A stretch of 64,000 nt of DNA from Pelobacter propionicus DSM 2379 (GTDB lineage Bacteria; Desulfobacterota; Desulfuromonadia; Geobacterales; Pseudopelobacteraceae): NCBI RefSeq assembly GCF_000015045.1, contig NC_008609.1:2551501-2615500 (forward strand). The letters are read 5' to 3'. A program made the translations under genes and the position numbers. Positions 8,428 through 19,600 of the stretch are shown here, in pieces (position 1 is the first letter of the stretch; every line of letters starts with the position of its first letter). A model generated the notes under the pieces. It worked only from the letters and a program-made list of their open reading frames with translations, was not told where the DNA came from and searched no databases.

Positions 8428-9915
8428 TCACCTCTCCAGTTCCCCGCGTCCCAGAACACCGACACAGGCCAGCAGACGCAGCTTGGCTGAACGCCACTCG
8501 GCAAGGCTGCGAATCCGCTCCTGCCGCGCATCGGCCAACGCCGCCTGAGTGTTGAGGACTTCCAGGATATCGGCGGCCCCTTTCTCGTATTTCCGTTGCG
8601 AGACAGCCAGGGATGCCTCGGCGATATCGAGGAGTTTCTTCGATGCCTGAAGATTCTGGAGCGATGAGCCGGCATCGGCATGGGCCTTGACTACTTCCAT
8701 CAGTGTGTTCTGCTCGGTTTCCTGCACTTCGGCGTGTTGCTGTTCCGCCTGGGCTTCGGCATTCCGAATTTTGTAGGTCCTCGAAAAGCCGTCGAAGAAG
8801 GGGAACGTCAGGGAGAGTCCGATGGTGGTGATCCGTGAGTCGGTACGCGACAGCCCCTGGCCGGGGTAGCCATTCTGGTAATAGTTGGCGGAGAAGTCCA
8901 CCGTCGGCAATCCCTCGGAGCGGGTTGCCGCTATCTTGCGCACCGATGATTCCCACTGCGCCCGCCCGGCTAGGAGCGACGGATGGGTTTTTGCCGCCAG
9001 TTTCAACCAGTCGTCCAACGTCTTGGACTCCTCACTTTCCGCGAAATCACCGTTCAATTCGTCCGGAAGGGCAATAGCCGTCCGGGTAGGAATACCGAGG
9101 ACGTACACCAGAACCGCCACGGCCTTTTGATAGGCTCCCTGGGCCCGATTCCTGTCAAGGGTTGCCCTGGCCAGGGCCGTCGCCGCCTGCAGCCTGTCGC
9201 TGCGCGACACAACACCGCGATCCTCCCGCCGCTGGGCCGTTTCGAGGGTATTCACTGCGATTGACTCGTTCTGCTCTTTCGCATGCAGGCTGGCCTGTGC
9301 CGTGACGGCATCAAAATAGGATTGAATGACATCGGCCAGTTTCTTCTGCAGTGCGGCATCGTGCTGCGCCAGTGCGGCAACCAGCATCTTGTTGGCCGAT
9401 TCCCGGTTGGCCGCCCTCCCCCCGAAGTCGAAGAGCCGCCACCCCAGGGTGGCGTTGATGGTTGTGCCATCCTCGGTTGTCGAGGCAACACCCGATCCCG
9501 GATAGGAGTAGTGCGTTCTCATGAAGTTGATGGTACCGGACAGGGTGGGCAGATACGCGGCACGCGCCTGCCCCACCTCGGCGGACTGGAGCTTGATGGC
9601 CGCCCATGCCGCCTTGATCTGGGGGTTGTTGCACAACGCCAGATCAGCGGCATCGATGAGACTCAAGGGTGCCGCAAGGTCCCGCGTGACCGGACAGGCA
9701 ACCGGTCCGCCGTCGCCGGGCAGGGTTGTTCCGGACGCAATCCTTCCGGGAAGGGTGCGCAGCGGATCGTCAAAGGGCGCCGCAGGGTCAAAGGCCAGGG
9801 CGGGCAATGAAGCAAAGAGAGCAATGGATGCGATTGCGATCAGCGAAAGCATGGCGCGGCCCGGTGCCGCTCCGCCTGCCACTGGCCGATGTCTCCGAAA
9901 CCGCCTACCGTTCAT
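8428..9915 (-). CDS. TolC-family outer membrane efflux protein of the type I secretion system
   Basis: A 495-residue protein of normal TolC length. It has a basic start followed by a signal peptide (MLSLIAIASIALFASLPALA). Two repeated helical halves follow, with SLIDAADLALCNNPQIKAAWAAI and LDDWLKLAAKTHPSLLAGRAQWESS as the paired motifs. A trimer of such subunits forms the outer-membrane channel and periplasmic tunnel. Its ATG overlaps the end of the HlyD gene by 11 bases, showing translational coupling. An inner ATG at 9852 would start right at the signal peptide and is an alternative start. Confidence 0.88.
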   Translation of the reverse strand: MNGRRFRRHRPVAGGAAPGRAMLSLIAIASIALFASLPALAFDPAAPFDDPLRTLPGRIASGTTLPGDGGPVACPVTRDLAAPLSLIDAADLALCNNPQIKAAWAAIKLQSAEVGQARAAYLPTLSGTINFMRTHYSYPGSGVASTTEDGTTINATLGWRLFDFGGRAANRESANKMLVAALAQHDAALQKKLADVIQSYFDAVTAQASLHAKEQNESIAVNTLETAQRREDRGVVSRSDRLQAATALARATLDRNRAQGAYQKAVAVLVYVLGIPTRTAIALPDELNGDFAESEESKTLDDWLKLAAKTHPSLLAGRAQWESSVRKIAATRSEGLPTVDFSANYYQNGYPGQGLSRTDSRITTIGLSLTFPFFDGFSRTYKIRNAEAQAEQQHAEVQETEQNTLMEVVKAHADAGSSLQNLQASKKLLDIAEASLAVSQRKYEKGAADILEVLNTQAALADARQERIRSLAEWRSAKLRLLACVGVLGRGELER

Positions 9916-11248
9916 TGAGGCTTTCCCGTTTGTGGCGCAAAAGCGGGCTCAGGACGTATTCGATGATGCGGCGGTCGCCGGTCTTGATCTCCACGTTGAC
10001 CGTCATCCCGGCCGACAGAGGCATCTCCCTGCCGTCCACAGTGATGGAGGATCTGTCCAGTCGGATCTTCGTGGAATAGATCAGGCCCCGCTTCTCGTCG
10101 GCGATGGCGTCGCGGGAAACGTGCGTGACTCTTCCCTTTATGGTGCCGTATTTGGTGTATTCAAAGGCATCTATCTTGACCTCGGCGCTCTGCCCCTCCT
10201 GGACAAAGCCCACATCCTTGTTCTCCATGAACGCCTCGACCTCCACCCGGCTCTCCCTGGGGACGATCTGCATCAGGGGGCTGGCCGCGGCAACCACACC
10301 GCCGATGGTATGCACGTTCAACTGCTGCACCGTACCACTAACCGGCGCGGTGAGTTTCAGGAGCCTGCTGTGGGCGGCCGCGCGGATGGCGTCCTGCTGA
10401 GAAGACGCCGCGGTTTTACTCCCCTCGGTGGACTGTTCATGGGCCACACGCCTGGTCTCGGCGACCAGGGCATTGCGCTGGTTTCTGGCGTCGGCCAACT
10501 GGCCGGCGAGATCGACGCGGGCCTGCTCCTTCTCCAGCCAGGCGTGGTAGGAGACGTCGCGATCTTTCAAAAGCGCCTTGTAGTCGGTGGCGCGTTGCGT
10601 GGCCAACTGCAACGCCAGGCTGAAGCGCTCGATGTCGCCGTCGATCCGCTTCAGCCTGGCCTGATAATCGCCGTACTGGGCATCAAGCTGCTGTTTCGCG
10701 GCCAGCCATTGATCCGCCGGAACAGTGGCGATGGGAGGAAGCCGCGGTGGACTGCCGCCGTCGATTGCCGCGAGCAGCGACCTGGCGCAGGCAACCTGGA
10801 GGATCGACACGGCGCGATCCCCGGCCGCCTTATCCCGCTCGGCATCGGATGCGATGGCATCCAGCTCTATCAACAGGTCTCCTGCCCTGACCTGCTGTCC
10901 CTCTGCAACGTACAGGGCTCTCACGCTGGCCACGTCCACGCAGGCGATGGTCTTGGTGTAGCCGCTGGGAATGATCTTTCCTGAAGCATTGACGATGATG
11001 TCGATCTTGCCCACGATCGACCAGGTGATCAGAACAACCACCAGTGCCATCAGAACCTTTGCCAGCAGGCGTGCGACCGGCGAAACCGGCTTTTCCTGCA
11101 GGGACAGGGCTGCCGGCAGGAACTCGGCTTCCTGGGCAGCCAGCACTTTACCCTCGAGCTGATGGCGGTTGCGCCAGCAATGGCTGAAAATCGTTTTGAA
11201 GCGGCTGAGCACATCGCCGAAGGCTGCCATTCTCTGCCTGATACTCAT
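9905..11248 (-). CDS. hlyD: HlyD-family periplasmic adaptor of type I secretion
   Basis: A 447-residue membrane fusion protein. One transmembrane helix (KVLMALVVVLITWSIVG, about residues 65-82) anchors it in the inner membrane. It is followed by the lipoyl-like half-motif (VAEGQQVRAGDLLIELD), a long coiled hairpin (about 165-310), and the second lipoyl half (LTAPVSGTVQQLNVHTIGGVV). The C-terminal beta domain ends in MTVNVEIKTGDRRIIEYVLSPL, the usual HlyD tail. It bridges the ABC exporter and TolC. The start overlaps the exporter stop by four bases (ATGA). Confidence 0.92.
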   Translation of the reverse strand: MSIRQRMAAFGDVLSRFKTIFSHCWRNRHQLEGKVLAAQEAEFLPAALSLQEKPVSPVARLLAKVLMALVVVLITWSIVGKIDIIVNASGKIIPSGYTKTIACVDVASVRALYVAEGQQVRAGDLLIELDAIASDAERDKAAGDRAVSILQVACARSLLAAIDGGSPPRLPPIATVPADQWLAAKQQLDAQYGDYQARLKRIDGDIERFSLALQLATQRATDYKALLKDRDVSYHAWLEKEQARVDLAGQLADARNQRNALVAETRRVAHEQSTEGSKTAASSQQDAIRAAAHSRLLKLTAPVSGTVQQLNVHTIGGVVAAASPLMQIVPRESRVEVEAFMENKDVGFVQEGQSAEVKIDAFEYTKYGTIKGRVTHVSRDAIADEKRGLIYSTKIRLDRSSITVDGREMPLSAGMTVNVEIKTGDRRIIEYVLSPLLRHKRESLNER

Positions 11249-13476
11249 GCTATTTCACCTGCTGCGTTGACTACCGGAGCATAGCGTATGGGCGACGGAG
11301 TCGCGGTAGGCATTGGAGTCGGCATCACGTGCGCGGACCGATCCTGGTTGCCCATCTGCAACCGGTACAGATGGGTGTAAATGCCGTTCGGATTCAGCAG
11401 CAACTCCTGGTGGCTCCCCTGCTCGGCGATCTGCCCCCGCTCCATGACGATGATGCGGTGGGCATCCCTGACCGCCGACAGGCGGTGGGCAATGATCAGC
11501 ACCGTTCTGCCCGCGCAAATCTGGCGCATGTTGTCCTGGATGATTTTTTCCGATTCGTAGTCCAGTGCGCTGGTGGCTTCGTCGAAGATCAGGATGCGCG
11601 GGTTGCTGATCAGGGCGCGGGCAATGGCGATGCGCTGCCTCTGTCCGCCCGACAGGCCGGAGCCATGTTCTCCCACCATGGTGTCGTACCCCTCGGGCAA
11701 TTCACAGATGAATTCGTGCGCCCCGGCAAGCTTGGCAGCCTCGATGATGGCCTCGATCGGCAGCGCCGGATTGGAAAGGGCGATGTTGTCGCGGATACTG
11801 CGGTTGAAGAGCATGTTTTCCTGAAGGACCATGCCGACCTGGTGGCGCAGGGAGGTGGTGTCGATGATGGCGATATCCTGTCCATCCACCAGTACCCGGC
11901 CGCGGTCGGGGACAAAGAGACGCTGCACCAGTTTGGTGAGCGTGGATTTCCCCGAGCCGGACCGGCCGACGATGCCGATGACTTCACCCGGCGCGATCTT
12001 CAGGTTGACGGCGCGGATGACATCCGGCGTGTCAGGGCGGTAGCGGAATGACACCTGATCGAATTCCACGGCTCCGGCAATGCGGGGAATACGGCTCTTC
12101 TGACCGGATAGTTCGGTCCGGGCATTGAGGATGTCACCCAGGCGGCTCATGGAAATCCCCACCTGCTGGAAGTCGTTCCACAGTTGCGCCAGGCGCAGGA
12201 TCGGTGACGAGACCTGGCCGGACAGCATGTTGAAGGCGACCAGTTCGCCGACGGTCATCTTGTTGTCGACGACCAGGCCGGCGCCTACCCACATGATTGC
12301 CGCGGTTACCAGCTTGCTGATCAGGGTCACCCCTCCGCCGGCCAGCATGCTTGCGTTGTTGACGGAGAGGGAGGAGGCAACATAGGAGGCCAGTTGCCGC
12401 TCCCAGGTAAAAACCCAGCGCGGCTCGACCGCCATGGCCTTCACGGTGTCTATCCCGCTGATGGTTTCCACCAGGAATGACTGGTTCTCGGCGCCGCGGT
12501 TGAACTTGACGTTGAGACGGGAGCGGATGATCGGCGTAAAGACCAGGGAGAGGACGATATAACAGGGGATGGAGACGACCACGATTAGGGTCAGCAGTCT
12601 ACTGTACCAGAGCATCACCCCCAGAAACACGACCGAGAACATCAGATCCAGGACAACGGTGATGGCATTGCCGGTGAGGAAGCTGCGGATGTTCTCCAGT
12701 TCGCGGATGCGCGCCACGGAATCGCCGACTCTGCGCGCCTGGAAGTAGGCTACGGGCAGGTTGAGCAGGTGCCTGAACAGCCTGGCGCCCAGTTCCACAT
12801 CGATCTTGCTGCTGGTGTTGGCAAAAACGTAGGTGCGGATACCGGTCAGCAGGGATTCGAACAGTGTGGCCATGACCAGGCCGATGGCAATCACGTTGAG
12901 CGTCTTCATGGCGTGATTGACCAGCACCTTGTCCATCACCACCTGAAAAAACAGAGGGGTGGCCAGGCCGATAAGCTGCAGGATGAACGAGATCAGCAGT
13001 ATTTCACCCAGCAGCCTGCGGTATTTGACCACGGCGGGGATGAACCAGCTGAAATCGAAGTTGGCCATCTCACCGGCGTAGGTGGCCTTGGAGGTGAGAA
13101 AGATCAACTGGCCGGACCAGCAGGCCAGAAACGCGTCCAGGTCGAGAATGGCGGGCGGTTTCCCAGGATGCTGGATCAGCAGACGGGGTGCGGCGGCCTT
13201 GGCCACACCCGGCTCTCCACTCTTGCCTTGGTCATATTTGGCCAGAATGAAGAAGCCGCCGGCAGTATCCAGGGCGATTGCCGGCAGCGGAGCGCGGTCC
13301 AGTCGCTCCACCGGCTGGGCCACAAGCCGGGCCTTCATCCCCAGGCTTTTTGCCGCCAGCAGCAGCTTCTCGGTGGAAAACGGCCCGGCGCCCAATTCAT
13401 GTCTCAGTTTCGCCTCGTCGGCGGCAATGCCGTGCAGTCCGGCGATGATCAGCAGGGAAGCTAGGCCGGAGTCCAT
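11245..13476 (-). CDS. hlyB: Type I secretion ABC exporter, HlyB type
   Basis: A 743-residue inner-membrane exporter. Residues about 1-125 resemble the peptidase C39 fold, but the start reads MDSGLASLLIIAGLHG with no catalytic cysteine, so it is a non-cleaving C39-like domain as in HlyB. Next come six membrane helices (about 160-430). The nucleotide-binding domain has Walker A GIVGRSGSGKSTLTK, signature LSGGQRQRIAIARAL, Walker B RILIFDEATSALD and a switch histidine in IIAHRLSAVRDAHR. It powers one-step export of RTX substrates. Start chosen at 13476 (GGAGGTGCC before ATG); a longer frame from 13593 lacks support. The giant RTX gene is immediately upstream. Confidence 0.92.
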   Translation of the reverse strand: MDSGLASLLIIAGLHGIAADEAKLRHELGAGPFSTEKLLLAAKSLGMKARLVAQPVERLDRAPLPAIALDTAGGFFILAKYDQGKSGEPGVAKAAAPRLLIQHPGKPPAILDLDAFLACWSGQLIFLTSKATYAGEMANFDFSWFIPAVVKYRRLLGEILLISFILQLIGLATPLFFQVVMDKVLVNHAMKTLNVIAIGLVMATLFESLLTGIRTYVFANTSSKIDVELGARLFRHLLNLPVAYFQARRVGDSVARIRELENIRSFLTGNAITVVLDLMFSVVFLGVMLWYSRLLTLIVVVSIPCYIVLSLVFTPIIRSRLNVKFNRGAENQSFLVETISGIDTVKAMAVEPRWVFTWERQLASYVASSLSVNNASMLAGGGVTLISKLVTAAIMWVGAGLVVDNKMTVGELVAFNMLSGQVSSPILRLAQLWNDFQQVGISMSRLGDILNARTELSGQKSRIPRIAGAVEFDQVSFRYRPDTPDVIRAVNLKIAPGEVIGIVGRSGSGKSTLTKLVQRLFVPDRGRVLVDGQDIAIIDTTSLRHQVGMVLQENMLFNRSIRDNIALSNPALPIEAIIEAAKLAGAHEFICELPEGYDTMVGEHGSGLSGGQRQRIAIARALISNPRILIFDEATSALDYESEKIIQDNMRQICAGRTVLIIAHRLSAVRDAHRIIVMERGQIAEQGSHQELLLNPNGIYTHLYRLQMGNQDRSAHVMPTPMPTATPSPIRYAPVVNAAGEIA

Positions 13477-13660
13477 GGCACCTCCGGCGAGGCGATTAGA
13501 CGTTGTCCGGCAGGGGGGGCACTGCCGCACATCCGAGTGGCGCGGTGAGAAGTCAAACTCGTATATATCATTGTACGTTCCGTGTTTTTGCAATGAGAGG
13601 CCCGGTCAACGGAGGTGTCGACCGGGCAACGGTAACGCCATCGGCGGAATCAATAGAAGC

Positions 13661-16600
13661 TTACTGCCAGTTGGCCGCGATTATGGGCGCAAGTGCGGTC
13701 TGGTAGTTCTCCGGCAAGGTAACCTGCCCAGCAGCCGGAGCGGTGAAAGAGGCCATGGCGTTCACCAGAGCATCCACCTGACTGTCCAGCAGCACCTTTC
13801 CATCCGAAGTTTTGAACTGTTCCACATGGCATGCGGAACCGGAATACCAGTTCTGGATACTGAACTTGTCACTGGTTCCGATGATGCTGACTTCCAGGTT
13901 AGTGCCCACATGCTGGAACCAGAGCTGGTCAGTGGCAATACCGGCATTGAACTGCGCTACGTCGGTGTTGCCGGAGGTAGCGTCGTTTTCAACGATTATA
14001 TCGTTCCCATAACCACGCCCCAGCAGGTAGGTGTCGTTGCCGGCTCCGCCGGTGAGAGTATCTGCGCCTGCCCCCCCATCCAGCGTATCATTGCCGGTTC
14101 CACCACTGAGGCTGTTTACAACACTGTTACCGATGAGAACATTGTTCAGGGTATTGCCGGTGCCGTTTATGGCCGAAGTACCGACAAGGGTCAGGTTCTC
14201 CAGGTTTGCGCCTAGCGTGTACGTGATTGATGAGTTGACCGCGTCAGTGCCTTCGCTGGCATTCTCGGTAATAGTGTCGCTGCTGTTATCGATAAAATAG
14301 GTATCATTGCCTGCCCCTCCTATAAGCTTGTCCGCACCTGCGCCACCGTCCAGCCTATCGTTACCAGCCCCGCCGGTCAGGGTGTTTGTGCCGCTGTTGC
14401 CGACAAGCATGTTGTCAAGCGTGTTGCCCGTGCCGTTTATCGCTGATGTACCGGTAAGTGTCAGGTTTTCCACATTATTGCCCAGGGTCAGGGTCACGCC
14501 GGATTTCACCGTATCCGTGCCTTCATTGGCGTTCTCGGTTATTACGTCCGCTGTGTTGTCGACGATATAGATATCATCACCAGCTCCGCCTATAAGCTTG
14601 TCGGCGCCCGCACCACCATCCAGAATATCGTTGCCTGCACCGCCGGTCAGGGTGTTGATTGCGCTGTTACCGGTGAGCATGTTGTCAAGCGTAGTGCCCG
14701 TGCCATTTATCGCTGATGTACCGGTAAGTGTGAGGTTTTCGACGTTGGCCCCCAGGGTCAGAGTGACACTTGACTGCACCGTATCGATGCCATCATTGGC
14801 GTTCTCGGTCACTATGTCGCTGGTACTGTTCACTACGTAGATATCGTTGCCCGGACCACCCAGCATGGTGTCGTTGCCTGCGCCTCCATCCAGCTTGTCA
14901 TTCCCGGCATTGCCCACCAGCATGTCATTTCCGGCCAGACCACTAAGGGTGTCATCGCCAGCTCCCCCGGTCAGGGTATCCGCGCCGCTTGTGCCGGTGA
15001 GAGTAAGTTTCGGAACGCTTACCACCAGGTCGAAGACGTCTGAAGCCGTCATATTCCACGGGTCTACCGCCGTTACCATGACACTGATCGTACCGATTGA
15101 GCCGGCAGGAGGGGTGCCACTGAAGGTGCGGGTACTGGGGTTGAAGGAAAGCCATGACGGCAACGCGCTTCCGTCCGCCTTGGCAGCGCTATAGGTAAGC
15201 ATATCTCCGCTGTCCGGATCGGTAAAAGCCGTGCTTGGCACGGTATAACTGAAGGCTGCGCCTTCCGATCCGCTCTGGTCTGCCAGTGGTGTAGCCAGCG
15301 TGGGAGAGTGATTAGGCTGGCCAACGGTGATGGTTACATACTCACCTGCCGCATAACCGTAGTTGTCCGTACCCCAGAGAATAAACTGCAGAGAACCTAT
15401 ATCGCCTGTGCCCGGAGTCCCGGAAAACGTGCGGGTCACAGAGTCAAAACCAAGCCAGTCCGGCAAAGCGGAACCATCAGCCATTTCAGCCCTGTACGTA
15501 ATCGAGTCCCAGCTATCGGGATCAGTGATGGTATCAACCGGAACCACGCTGGTAAACAGGCTGCCAGCCCGGGCCTGCAACGTAGGAAGGTAACTGTTGA
15601 CCGTGGGGGCATGGTTATTGTTTGCCCGGTCTACCACCGCCTGGATCATGGCGGCGTCCCATACCACGTTGTTGGCAAACTCAACCCGGTCGATCGCGTT
15701 ATCCTCTCCGTTCGCACCGGCAGCATAATGGTTCATGACTACCGCATAATCAGAGCTGTTCTTGATGGTAAAAACCAGATGATCGCCGTTGCGACTGGCA
15801 ATAACGTCGGTATCCAGTATTCCCGCGCCAAAACGCAGCGTATCCGTGGCGTCAACCATATCGGTGGCGTTGAGCGTGTCCTGGCCATCCCCCCTGTTAA
15901 AGACATAGTTGTCGTCGCCTGCACCGCCTTCAACGTAATCGTTACCCTGGCCGCCGGTCAGCAGGTTGTTACCCTGATTACCCCACAGACCGTTGTCCTG
16001 CCCGTTGCCGGTCAGGGTCAGGTCGTCCATGCCGTCTACCGCAGCCCGCTCAATGTTGTCCGAGAGGGTATAGCTGACGGTTGAACGGACAAAATCATCT
16101 CCTTCATCTGCTGCCTCTAGTATCAGATCACCAGCGTCGCCTACCTCATAGTAATCGTCGCCAGCCCCGCCGATCAGCACATCCTGCCCCCCGGCTCCGA
16201 ACAGGGCATCATTGCCGGCGCCGCCGATCAGGGTATCGTTGCCTTCAGCGCCCCACAGGTTGTTGTCAGCTTCATTACCGGTGATAACGTTGTCCAGTTC
16301 GTTGCCGTTACCGTAAATCGCCGATCCGGTGAGCGTCAGATTTTCGACGTTAGCGGTCAACAGATAGTTTGTATCAAAACCGCGGATCTCCGTGTCTATG
16401 CCCGCGCCATTTTGCTCGACAATCCTGTCGCCCAGAGTGTCGGTGTAATAGGTGTCATTGCCGGCACCGCCTTCCATGGTGTCGGTTCCCAATCCGCCAT
16501 CAAGAATATTGTTGCCGCTGTTGCCGGTCAGGACATTATCCTGGTCATTGCCAAAACCGTTAACATCAGCGGCACCGGTCAAAATGAGGTTTTCCAGATT

Positions 16601-19600
16601 GGAGGCCAGAGTATGGGTTATACCGGTCTCGACCGAGTCATTGCCGCCATCCACGGCTTCAATAACCTGGTCAGCCGCTGAATCCACACTATAGGTGTCG
16701 TCGCCAAGCCCACCATCCATGACATCCGCGCCGGTTCCTCCGTCGAGGATATCGTTACCCAGACCACCGGTTAGGGTATCGTTGCCGCCCCGGCCAGCGA
16801 TAAAGTCATTACCCCCCAGCCCGGAGATGACGTCATCGCCGGCATACCCGATCAGAGAGTCGTCTCCATCAGTCGCTTGAAGAACCAGTTGCCTGATATC
16901 CGCAATGCTGTAGACCAGATTGTCGGCAGGAATCCGGATCTCCTCCACCGCATGGCCATCGTGGCCATCACCGGAGAAATAGTTGGCGATGGTCACCTGA
17001 TCATTACTGTTCAGGATGGCAATCGTCAGGTCGTCATTCGTCCGCGAAATGTCGATATCCGCGGCACGCAGACCTTCGCCCAGCACCAGGGCATCCGTCT
17101 TGCCGCTACTTGCGTCAAAGTTGTAAATGGTGTCACGGCCGGACCCCGGGCTGAACAGATAGGTGTCGCTGCCGGCATCCCCGGACAAAATGTCATCACC
17201 TGCGCCGCCGGTCAGGATATCGTCTCCATCACCGCTGCTCAGTATATCATTGCCGCCAAGCCCGTAGATGGCGTCATTGCCGCCAAAACCGGAGATGGTA
17301 TCCGCCGTGGCGTAGCCGATCAGGGTATCATCCGCGTTGCTCCCATTCAGGAGCAAACTCTTGATATCCTCAATAGTGTACGTCAGGTTGTCGGCCGGAA
17401 TCCGGATCACGTCCAGCGCATACTGGTTACCGGCCAAGCAGTTGACAATGGTTACCTGGTCGCCGCTGTCCCTGATGGTCAACACCAGGTCGTCACTATT
17501 GGAATCGCTTCGCCTGATGTCGATATCCGTCGCATGCAGGTCATCGGCCAGGACCAGCGCATCCGTCTTTCCGGCGCCGGTGTCATAATTGTTGATGACA
17601 TCGTGGCCCGCCCCTCTGCCGAACAGATAGGTATCGCTGCCTGCGCCGCCATTCAGAGCGTCATCGCCGGCTCCGCCGACCAGGGTGTCATTACCGCTGT
17701 TTCCAAAAAGAGCATCATTTCCCGCCAGGCCCTGGATGATTGTGTTTTCGCCCACCCAAGCCTGCAGAGTATCGTTATCGTCCGTTCCGGCAATGGCGAC
17801 TTCCGCCAGCCGGGCTTCGATATACGAAACATCCCAGACCGTGGCATCGGAGAATTCCACCTGCTCAATGCGATTGGAGATCCCGGCGCCCCAATTCTGT
17901 ATCCGTATCTGATCGCTGCTTCCGTTGATGCTCATTATCAGATCGTATCCGTCGCGGCTGAAGGTGAGGTCACTCGGGGCAATCCCGGCGCCGAAACGGA
18001 TGGTGTCAAGAGTACCCCCACTTTCGGAGATCGTATCTTGCCCATCGCCCAGGTTGAACAGATAGCTCTCGTTGCCGTTGCCTCCATAAAGCGTGTCGTT
18101 GCCAACGCCACCGTTCAGAGTATCGTTGCCGTTGTTTCCATACAGGACATCATCTCCCGCAAGCCCCTGGATGGCGCCATTCTCATCCGGCCAGGCTTGC
18201 AGAATATCGTTGCCGTTTGTCCCGACAAGAGGAACCGTTGCTACCATGGACTGGATATACGCCGCATCCCAGACCGTGCCGCCGGAAAACTCCACCCGCT
18301 CAATGCGGTTACCTTCCCCGCCGCTCCAGGATTTAATTCTCACCTGATCGCTGCTTCCGTTGATACTCAGCATCAGATCGTATCCGCTACGGCTGAAGGA
18401 GATGTCCTCGGGAGCGATGCCGGCGCCGAAACGGATGGTGTCAAGAGTACCCCCACCTTCGGAGATCGTATCCTGCCCATCGCCCAGGTTGAAGAGATAG
18501 GTGTCGTTTCCGGTTCCACCATTTGTGGTGTCGTTGCCGGCGCCACCGTCTAATGTATCGTCGCCGGTCCCGCCATAAAGCGCATCATTTCCTGCCAGCC
18601 CCTGGAGGATACTGTTTTCGCCTGCCCATGCGGACAATGAATCGCTGCCGACCGTACCAACAACGGGGAGGTTTGCCCGTGAGAGAACATACGCCGTATC
18701 CCAGACTGTTCCGTCGAAAAACTCGATCTGTTCGATCCGGGCATTTACATTATTTCCCCAATTTTGAACCGTCACCTGGTCACTACCGTTGATGCTCAAG
18801 ACGAGATCATATCCGCTACGATTGAAGGTGAGGTCGTCGGGAGCAATTCCTTCGCCGAAGCGAATGGTATCCAGACTGCCCCCGCCTTCGGTTATCACAT
18901 CGCGCCCGTCGCCCAGGTTAAAAACATAGGTGTCGTTGCCTACGCCGCCTTGCATGGTATCCGCGCCCAGACCGCCAATCAGAATGTCGTTACCCTTATT
19001 CCCTTCCAGCATGTCGTCACCGGCCAGCCCCTGAAGAGTAGCGTTTTCAAGGCTCCAGGCGTACAGGTGATCGTAGCCGTTTGTCCCGACAACGGTCCCC
19101 CCCGCCAATCGAGACCAGATATATGCAGCGTTCCATACCGTACCGTCGGCAAAGGTCACCTGATCGATGCGACTATCGACAACGCTCTCGTCAAAGCCCT
19201 GATTGTTCCCCCAGCCCAGAAGCGTTACCTGATCGCCGGTCCCGTTTATGTGCAATATCAGACTGTGATAAGAACGGGTCAGGCTGATGTCACTCGCGGC
19301 TATCCCTTCACCAAACTGTAGGGTGTCAAACCCGCCGCCAAAATAAATTCTTCCGGAATGGCTAAAGTCCAGGTAGTAGGCGCCCTCGTCGATCATGTCC
19401 TGCCCGTCACCCAGGTTGAAAATATAGGTGTCGTCTCCCGCGTGCCCCCTCAGGGTGTCATTGCCGGTCCCCCCATCCATGGTTATGTGCGTGGAGGAAT
19501 TGTTGAAAGCGAATTCCTGGCTTGGAGACCATGAATCCCACCGGTTGATTTCACGAAGCGCTGAAAGCGTGTCATCCCCGCCCAGTCCATAGAGTGCATA

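Noticed and set aside
16877-18553. Long plus-strand frames opposite the giant RTX gene (also 20345-21469 and others)
   Set aside because: The repetitive GGxGxD coding sequence keeps antisense frames open. Their translations are repeats of Val, Ile and Ala, explained as the complement of the RTX repeats.
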